Assembly: GCA_030849075.1 (NCBI GenBank)
Contig: JASAOO010003239.1
Location: 1-31,277, forward strand
DNA: 31,277 bases
DNA from: Zelonia costaricensis
Lineage: Eukaryota; Euglenozoa; Kinetoplastea; Trypanosomatida; Trypanosomatidae
Direction of reading: 5' to 3'
Shown here: positions 26,501-31,277 of the stretch, piece after piece
How the letters are laid out: every line of letters starts with the position of its first letter
Position numbering within the stretch: position 1 is the stretch's first letter
Notes under the pieces: generated by a model
What the model was told of the DNA's origin: nothing
Seen by the model: the letters and a program-made list of their open reading frames with translations, nothing else
Databases searched by the model: none
Position numbers and translations under genes: made by a program

Positions 26501-29500
26501 TCTCCTCAGCGCCGCCGGCGATCAGCCCGCGCGGCCACGCCCACGCCCTGCGGCAGCAGGCACACTACATCACCAGTGTTGCCTTCACCGACGCCGGCAG
26601 GGACGCGTCGCCGCTGTCGTCGCTGACGATGGCGTGTGGCGACTCCGCGGGCTACGTGCACGTGGTCCCCCTCGGCAGCCTCGTCGCCGAGGCGGTCAAC
26701 AGCGCGTCGCGCGACACGGGCGCCACCGCTCACGCCCCGCGCGGCCACGAGCTGTACGTGTCTGCTTCCTTTCGCGCGTCGCGCGGCGGCGTGTCGGCGC
26801 TCGGCCTCGTCGCCACGGACCTCGCGTGGGCGCCGAGGGTCAACCCAGGTCGCTTCGCGGCCGCCCCATCCGGCGCGCGCGGCCCCTCCTCCAGCAGCAG
26901 CAACAGCCGCGCGGTGGTCTCACTGGTCGACACGGGGTCGGCCAACAGCACGTTCGCGGCGTCGCCGTCCTCGCTGCAGGCCCTGGAGCCGCATCTGCTC
27001 ATCTTTGCCAGCGGCTACGACGGCAACGTGCGTGCCTTCGGGGTCGCCCCCGGTGAGGAGCAGCAGCACGAGATGTCGCCGCCCTTCGCCTCCGGTCTGG
27101 CCTCGACAGCCACCGCCGCTGGGTGGTCACCGGGCATGACGCAGATGCCGCTGCTGCAGACCGCGACGATGGGGGCGACGGTGGTGAGTGGCACGGGCTT
27201 GTCGCACGCGGCCGTCACCGCAGCGCGCGGCTCCTTCGTCCGGTCCGGTGGTGGCGCCGGCATGGCGTCTGCAATGGCCGCTGCCGCCGGTCTGGTCGGC
27301 CTTCGCGCGACGACGATTGGACTGTGCGGAGTGGATCGGTGGTCCATCGGCGTGCCCGCCACCTTCAGCGACGTCGAGCAGGCGGCCTTCACGGTGCAGA
27401 TGCACAGGGATGCGCGCGTCGACGTGGTGCTGCCTTCGATTCTCACCGAGGAGGAGACGGAGGGCACTGCGAGGAGCCCCACCACGCGTCTGGATGCCGC
27501 CGGCGCCGGCGCGGACGCGGCGCCCGACAGGAGCCGCGGCTCACCGAACCCCACCGCCGGCCCAACGTCGTCCTCTGTTGTGGGGGTTACGTACACCAAC
27601 GGGAAGGAGAGCGGGGTGGTGTTGCTGTACGAGATCCTGCGCAGCTCCAAGAAGGCGCTGGGGACGTTGCTGCCGGCAGCCGGCACCACGAACGGGCTCG
27701 GCCTCCTCGTGACGCCGCCGCCGTCGCAGCGGACGGCAGCAGCGGCGGGCTTGGCGGCGACGGCCAGCGGCGGGGCTGTGGGGGCTGCCGCTGCTGCGGC
27801 TGGTGCTGCGGCCGGCGCTACCGCGTCCCCTGGTGCGACGCTGCGGCGGCACCCGAGCATGACCGGGAGTCGGCAGGCGACATCGCCGGGGACACGCCCT
27901 GGATCGGCCACGTCCGCCGGGGAGGCAGGGCGGTGGCGCGTGGGCTCGGCGCGGGGGGACGGGGTGGGCGGCGACGGTGCGGGCTTCTCGGGCTGCCCGG
28001 GTGCGAGCCTCTACTCCGCCCCACCGCCGTCACCGCCCCCGCCGCCGCCGCCGACGACGTTCGTGCCGCACTCGATTGCGGAGCTGGTGCGGGACACACA
28101 GCCCGGCTCGTGGAGTCGGTCGTCACACCAGCACCTCGGCAGTCACGCTGCCGCCAACGCCGGCGAGGACGAAGGCACGGCGGACGCGGCTGCGCTGGCG
28201 GACCTCTACGCGGTGGGGGCGTGGGCAGAGGTCATGACGCCCGTGCCGTTTCCGCAGGCGAAGCAGAACCCCCTCGTCCGGGTGTACCCGGTGGCGTTGC
28301 TGCGGCACATGGGGTTGCTGCACCCGCTTGACACGACGCCCGACGTGGACTCCGCCACCGGGCTGCCGGTCCTCATCTCCGCGGCGGAGGCCTTCAGGCC
28401 GTGGGAAACGCGTATGGCGGCGCGATCCAAGCCTGGCACCGCCACGTCGCCCATCACCACTTCCGCCTCCACCGCCGCGCCGTCCACATCGGCGGCACTC
28501 TTCGCTGTGGGCTCAGCCGGTACCAAGCTGCAGCTGGCGCCCGTCGGCAGCGATGAGTTCGCACCAATGGTGGTGGTAGTGCCGGTGGGCTTGACGTCCA
28601 GCCCCGTCGACGGGGAGCCGTACGCGACTGCCGCCGTGCCGCCGCGCGTTGGCTTCGAGGCTGCGATCCAGCGCGTCTTTCCGCCCTCGTCCTCGGACGT
28701 GTCGCTCTCCGGCTTGGACGCCAGCAACTTGCCGAACCCACGCCGCATGACGGCTGCGGCGCCGGCCACGCTGGCCGCACAGACGGAGGCGGCGACGGAC
28801 TCACCGGTGTTCCTGACGGAGCCGGGCGTGGACTGGGGGAGGCAGGGCTCACTTGTCCCCCCCGTCTCGCCGCTCGAGGCCGACAGCGCGGTGTCCACGC
28901 CGCCCGCCGCGGACGCCGATGGCGGCAGCGCCGACTCCTCAGGGGAGCGCGAACCCGGCGGCGGGTCTCGCAGCGCGCGGACCTGGGCGCGGCGGGAGCC
29001 GTCTGACGAAGACGCGATGCGGCGTGTTGTGATCTGCACCTCGCTCACGGACGCGCCCTCCTTCTCGGACGGCGCGGGTGACAGCGGCGATGGCGCCAAC
29101 ATGCCGACGCACCGCTCCATCGCCTCGGCGAGCGCGGGGAGCTCCGTGGCCGGCTCGGTGGCGTCACCAGTTTCCTTGGCACGCGCCGCCAACAGCAGCA
29201 CCTCCACCGTCGCGGGCGGCGGCAGCACGCGCCTGCGCCCCGTCCTCGTCTCCGCCGCGCCACCCACCCCGAAGGCTCAGGCACGGGCCATGAGGAAGCT
29301 GGCCTACCTGCGCACCGCGCTGGAGAACGTCAGCCCACACGCGCTGCGGCTGCGTGAGGAGCAGATGATGCTGGTCCACGTGGCAGGCCAGCTCGACCGC
29401 TCGCGGCGCATCCCGCCGCTGCCCACCACCGCCTCGTCGCCGTTGGCCGGGACGCCGGCAGCAGCCGTAGCGGCGGCGGCGACAACGGGCCGCTCCAACA

Positions 29501-30300
29501 CTTCGGACGGGAGCGGCAGCCCGCCACCGCGCGTGGGCGAGCACACGGCGAAGTTGCTCAGCCTGTGGCGGCAGCGTGCCGGCGATGCCGACGTGTCGTC
29601 CGTCGCGAAGGCGCTCGGCTCCTTAAGCGGCGACGTGTCGCCGGAGGCACGGGCGACGGCGGCGGGGGCGGTCGCTGCGGAGGCCGCCGCAGCAGAGCAC
29701 CCCGCCGCCGCACGCGCCGGCGAAGTGCGACGTGAGGCGGAGGAGCGCCAGGCAAAGAGCCGCGGCGGGGTCGGGGCCAGCAGCAGCCGCTCCAGCGTGC
29801 GCGGCAGCGTGCTGGGACACAGCTCGGCGCCCAGGTCAGTGCGCGACACGGCGTCCTCGGGGCTGCCGCGGACGCCGTCCGTCATGCGGCTGCACCGCCC
29901 ACACGACACGGAGTTCGGCGCCCTCTCTGCCTACATGTCCCAGCTGCAGTCCCGTCCTGCCGAGGCGTTTGGGCTTGAGCTGTTTGCGCTGATGGTGCCT
30001 TGCGAGCCGCCAGCCCCCGCGGCGCCGGTGCGCAGCGCACGTGCGAAGCAGTCCACGCCGGCTGCCGCGCCGACGTCAGCCATGGTGTCACGGCGCGGCC
30101 CCCGGCTCGGGGCCTCGCGGGCGGCGGGGATGGCGCGTCCAGAAACGTCGCTGCCGATGATCGCCGTGCAGCAGGAGCTGCAGGCGATCCAAGTGCGCCT
30201 GCCGTCCACCTTGCGGGCAGACGAGTCGGAGCGGATGTCGCTGCGCCGCTTCGACGCTGCCTTCAACCCTAGCGACACGCACGGTACGACACGCCGCTGA
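20542..30300 (+). CDS. Giant WD40/beta-propeller protein with low-complexity insertions
   Basis: This 3252-residue protein is probably a scaffold, since WD40 propellers generally mediate protein binding; no partner or location can be read from it. Blade-like segments occur at about 955-1035 (SSKDGLLKVWDTARGQ), 1100-1135, 1250-1390 (ending near HSIQIFDERGSRPLATI), 1618-1720 (TDTWCVWDYQTGERLRQP), 1735-1785, 1880-1990, 2005-2050 and 2148-2175. That would suit two propellers broken by insertions. The N-terminus has weak EF-hand-like pieces near 80-107 and 796-812. The insertions are Ala/Gly/Ser/Pro/Thr-rich; the largest are at about 115-280, 450-640 and 2360-2520. Short helical islands appear near the C-terminus, at 2915-2955, 3118-3150 and 3208-3240. 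No membrane segment is seen. The frame is open upstream to 20491, but that codon is GTG. ATG 20542 in a CACC-ATG context is the first ATG. The WD40 assignment is good; the EF-hand suggestion is weak. Confidence 0.85.
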   Translation: MLGDTRGGESVFAEATSVQRTAKARAHAAQYLLNDADTGVMPLLPDDPAQRISLHRQLRGRYNPTQIPLSSLSCSAYLGAGDVAELALLFRNFNLFSTEVISTLDAEVLNEADDGADPEQGTGGRASLSAARGSARRRQSPTPPRSGKAGSVAPPAAAAAEQAPAPAREVDVTEGKAGMELIRLVARPPSPTPPQQQSAVMSVAARASSTAAAAPRSASPPRAAGAAAGGGGGVKSPGASPVSPLKQGFPAARGGAGVAAAAATRERRELAESFTSEGSDCALTAGWLVELLMEMVVANSADAAGAAIGGTAAGGGGGNTGGAGGGVGGLGSSVVQATQQQASGGSVSASRPGTATRALHGYPNSTMSATLANPPSAIMNASVNVSYHTRRRDARVEQLRTFQAELTAWVEQLSQSCDEREHPGAWQQCAMQSEVLQRYEACALHSTASSALSPPNTAATASHVPHDSAGPSGLGGGPLSARVNTMNSANLAAPSSSLMLRANNGGVSPRSGGTTGSMASGASTVAGVGGAAGRGNVSWGLPNAISPVAPASSAQSSSRYGGPRMAKSESPGISPMPSWPTTAQGRRRTEAAGSSREPAGDSGPVFEVLPTAQAPGSSGKMNGSPTLSGPHAVQLTYDEMTSPIELIQSSASSLQASMLLPPTTTVNTMPPVLSSMNVSATGLGMSMGDRGAAAAAATAVKARLSAPSLRHLLQNPQQLYAFLWTSSAAARLAEEEERDNHLFQQQRSRLARSPHVPQLNRSDGSPQDRLPSAGNLSRTVSGISSRRNRAAPQQHLVCWSDVASNLLMGLETTWLSQRHDAAYGRVPTALLDDPAELAAATKAGASSTTGGGHGAGLGARRGSDAGRGIGDGSSGIGGGGMDDDSDSGDDGLGGLGGAANGAGVAGNGQSRRRRVHKDVSTAEVVALQQRATLLSSLGAAAESALGSLHAQSADHIVAAPSQRYTVTSSKDGLLKVWDTARGQFVSTILNIGQAWVLALTFLHGGEFLMVATSSAEITVVNFPGGGVVLKLRGCTSLATAVQQVKQPSTVFTKRYGLKPGECGRHKPIRSDGGGWLGTAAAAAGRMVEYSEGESEPIAARPIIGYVTPTAAFYEAEIGFFFFGTMSGMVGCVDLSTVFSRTALHAAAAGAGWSYPLQVYAAVLAHATVPADSHRRSRLGLSLSPVSPTQLPAESGANPLATAMPGTTAPAGSSTSTPTGRRMTPIRSSIAGPAAAIVASCNTTASNGVVGQQVRHILFCGVGHCLITADADGDIVRTPFTAAADTLDYALGTPTPVVTTAKAIRFLVSCVGGRRFITVHSDRRAILWAVGRTLTECVHQYPQQAYDIVDICFMQPHQQVAVLMADHSIQIFDERGSRPLATIQPPRSLSSRVEDMASITLKLSANDVDGCLTYLRTSQRLVCGLRGPVLYEPATRAAPPTGASAVSLADSGDAVRHSDATDTTGRSALGFDGLTAAAAAATTTVLPPAQPSASGVASLHRAAAQSASSQDSSMESSLVLLPPAQPAPHPDHLSFYAPSAGAAILGRPGPILAAARSATQAPSFYGSVGSSANNFEGEGSRADGERARVATLAAQEEVRRQRLTNVALRRANLRLRPHQTHATAVIGILVDPVQRELHTFSTDTWCVWDYQTGERLRQPLNVPRAAERELAVRGRRALLTCCSWSTETRSRVLVGTRDSRVLTLDARVGSVVSSTDPFTQVVGRLATGAPSPLLLADKDVSAIAAAGSRTLMCSGRVCEVRRYEVTSAPQPSGEERFVSMRVELPLAPHVGLGAAGAAGAGSAAAVATSGASGPATAAGGGAAGGSSAGGTAPAAGTAPMSSGVNAAATTCGVTAAAAGAGGGGTVGNPAGASTHPANVVAALISGGVDTTITACCVVRESHLCLGTADTQLFFYRMVDRSAPVHLELLCDAHGVPDVGRVVKLHYLADPTQDVLLAIVDTGLLYIYSYTMQRMLGRYTFPPLGTKAVSSAPPAISPRGHAHALRQQAHYITSVAFTDAGRDASPLSSLTMACGDSAGYVHVVPLGSLVAEAVNSASRDTGATAHAPRGHELYVSASFRASRGGVSALGLVATDLAWAPRVNPGRFAAAPSGARGPSSSSSNSRAVVSLVDTGSANSTFAASPSSLQALEPHLLIFASGYDGNVRAFGVAPGEEQQHEMSPPFASGLASTATAAGWSPGMTQMPLLQTATMGATVVSGTGLSHAAVTAARGSFVRSGGGAGMASAMAAAAGLVGLRATTIGLCGVDRWSIGVPATFSDVEQAAFTVQMHRDARVDVVLPSILTEEETEGTARSPTTRLDAAGAGADAAPDRSRGSPNPTAGPTSSSVVGVTYTNGKESGVVLLYEILRSSKKALGTLLPAAGTTNGLGLLVTPPPSQRTAAAAGLAATASGGAVGAAAAAAGAAAGATASPGATLRRHPSMTGSRQATSPGTRPGSATSAGEAGRWRVGSARGDGVGGDGAGFSGCPGASLYSAPPPSPPPPPPPTTFVPHSIAELVRDTQPGSWSRSSHQHLGSHAAANAGEDEGTADAAALADLYAVGAWAEVMTPVPFPQAKQNPLVRVYPVALLRHMGLLHPLDTTPDVDSATGLPVLISAAEAFRPWETRMAARSKPGTATSPITTSASTAAPSTSAALFAVGSAGTKLQLAPVGSDEFAPMVVVVPVGLTSSPVDGEPYATAAVPPRVGFEAAIQRVFPPSSSDVSLSGLDASNLPNPRRMTAAAPATLAAQTEAATDSPVFLTEPGVDWGRQGSLVPPVSPLEADSAVSTPPAADADGGSADSSGEREPGGGSRSARTWARREPSDEDAMRRVVICTSLTDAPSFSDGAGDSGDGANMPTHRSIASASAGSSVAGSVASPVSLARAANSSTSTVAGGGSTRLRPVLVSAAPPTPKAQARAMRKLAYLRTALENVSPHALRLREEQMMLVHVAGQLDRSRRIPPLPTTASSPLAGTPAAAVAAAATTGRSNTSDGSGSPPPRVGEHTAKLLSLWRQRAGDADVSSVAKALGSLSGDVSPEARATAAGAVAAEAAAAEHPAAARAGEVRREAEERQAKSRGGVGASSSRSSVRGSVLGHSSAPRSVRDTASSGLPRTPSVMRLHRPHDTEFGALSAYMSQLQSRPAEAFGLELFALMVPCEPPAPAAPVRSARAKQSTPAAAPTSAMVSRRGPRLGASRAAGMARPETSLPMIAVQQELQAIQVRLPSTLRADESERMSLRRFDAAFNPSDTHGTTRR

Positions 30301-30563
30301 GTGTGTGTCTGTGCGTGTGCTGGGCTCGCAGAGTGGTCAGACACAAGAATCTGACATGCTGCACGTGCTTCCTTCTCTTCATCTCTTTCCCCTCCACTCC
30401 CCACTCCCCCCCCCATCCCGTGTTCCCCTTGCCTTGATGGCTGCCTCCTCCTCTGTTTGCATCGTTGTGGCTCTCTGCGTGTGTGTGTGCGTGCGGCGCT
30501 GCTCACGTGATGTTTGCCGGACGTTTGTGGGCTGACGGGGTGGGCCGCTCCGCACGCAGAGGG

Positions 30564-30587
30564 CCCTCCCCTCCCCTCCCCTCCCCC
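30564..30587 (+). repeat. C-rich tandem repeat, G-quadruplex motif on the - strand
   Basis: The + strand reads C3-T-C4-T-C4-T-C4-T-C5. The - strand therefore has five G runs of three to five bases separated by single A, a textbook G-quadruplex-forming pattern, and the + strand could form an i-motif. It lies about 265 bp after the WD40 stop codon. Confidence 0.8.
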
Positions 30588-30954
30588 ACCGTCTTGGCTT
30601 CCCTTCTTGAGTCCACATTTGTGTTCTTTCGTGTTCTCACCACCCCCCTTTGCCTCTCACACATGTACAGCTTCACCGAGGTGTGCTTTGGGTGGCAACC
30701 GTCACTCTCCGCCCTTGTCCTCTACACCCCTTCACCACCACCTCAGTACAACAGTAAAGACAAGGAGAAGGAGAAACACGTCAGCGGCACAGGACTGGAA
30801 GGCGGGGACCACACCGCAGCGAGGTGACGTTGGAAGAGGAGGCACACACGCGCGGAGCGGTGCTGGGCAGTCTTGTGGACGCGGTGCGGTGGGTAACAAC
30901 GCGTCACTGAGGACCGCGTGAAACGGGAATTCACCCATCTACGCCTTGCGCATA

Positions 30955-30972
30955 TGTGTGTGTGTGTGTGTG
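30955..30972 (+). repeat. (TG)9 microsatellite
   Basis: Nine uninterrupted TG units lie in the spacer downstream of the WD40 gene. Confidence 0.9.
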
Positions 30973-31100
30973 GGCACATGTGCACGCTCGCCGGCGGAAC
31001 CCTCTCTCGCATCCCCGACTCGCTCGCCCATCCCCCCCTCTACCCTCCAGCCCCCCTCACGCCCAACCTCCCTCAACCCACGCAGGGCTGCTCCCCCCCT

Positions 31101-31154
31101 CTTGTTGACCACTTTTTCCTTCCTTCTATCTCTACCTCTCTCTGCCGCGCGCAG
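31101..31154 (+). promoter_or_regulatory. Candidate spliced-leader acceptor for the next gene
   Basis: A pyrimidine-rich tract (about 31109-31143, CTTTTTCCTTCC followed by TCTACC-type sequence) precedes GCAG with AG at 31153-31154. No ATG follows within the window, consistent with a leader for a gene starting to the right. Confidence 0.45.
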
Positions 31155-31181
31155 CGACTCACGTGTGTGCCGAGGCCCCTC

Positions 31182-31203
31182 CACACACACACACACACAC
31201 ACA
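31182..31203 (+). repeat. (CA)11 microsatellite
   Basis: Eleven uninterrupted CA units lie just downstream of a candidate splice acceptor, probably in the leader of the next gene. Confidence 0.95.
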
Positions 31204-31277
31204 AACACGTTTAGGTCCGCATCATTACTCGAGCCCCACCCCCCTCCCACCAGGACGCGTTGCCCTCTCCCGGATCG

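Larger units (their letters stand above)
30301..31277 (+). other. 3' flank of the WD40 gene and approach to the next gene
   Basis: No gene is supported. The left 680 bp has about six ATGs, GT-rich runs (30301-30320, 30478-30494, 30955-30972) and a C-rich repeat. From 30981 to the window end (297 bp) there is no sense-strand ATG, and the DNA is pyrimidine-rich with a (CA)11 run. This resembles the leader regions of the other genes here, so another + strand gene probably starts beyond the window. Confidence 0.6.

Overview
The window looks like nuclear DNA of a trypanosomatid, most probably a Leishmaniinae member such as Leishmania, Leptomonas, Crithidia, Porcisia or Endotrypanum. The reasons are four long intronless GC-rich reading frames all on the + strand, roughly 0.9-2.6 kb gaps between them filled with long pyrimidine tracts followed by AG, and many (GT)n/(CA)n and poly-C runs. 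This fits one segment of a polycistronic transcription unit processed by spliced-leader trans-splicing and coupled polyadenylation. I cannot assign the species. No tRNA, rRNA, CRISPR array or mobile element was recognised.

Layout: (1) 33-1946, a STE11/MAPKKK-like Ser/Thr kinase with an N-terminal four-cysteine zinc ribbon; its frame is open to the left edge. (2) 1947-4591, a 2.6 kb spacer whose right 1.5 kb contains no ATG on the sense strand. (3) 4592-15547, a giant (3651 aa) ABCC-type ABC protein with a TMD0-like N-terminus, two TMD-NBD halves and very large low-complexity insertions; both NBDs have lost key ATPase motifs. (4) 15548-16471, spacer. (5) 16472-18628, a protein of unknown function with an uncertain N-terminus. 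(6) 18629-20541, a 1.9 kb spacer that is also strongly ATG-depleted and carries a four-codon upstream ORF. (7) 20542-30300, a 3252 aa WD40/beta-propeller protein with weak EF-hand-like segments and large Ala/Gly/Ser-rich insertions. (8) 30301-31277, 3' flank leading into the trans-splice region of a gene beyond the window.

Nothing indicates that the four genes form one pathway; neighbours in trypanosomatid units are usually functionally unrelated. The points most worth following up are the apparently ATPase-degenerate giant ABCC protein, the zinc-ribbon/kinase fusion, and the strand-specific loss of ATG triplets, which predicts very long 5' leaders for genes 3 and 7. All domain calls come from reading motifs by eye; no database search was possible.
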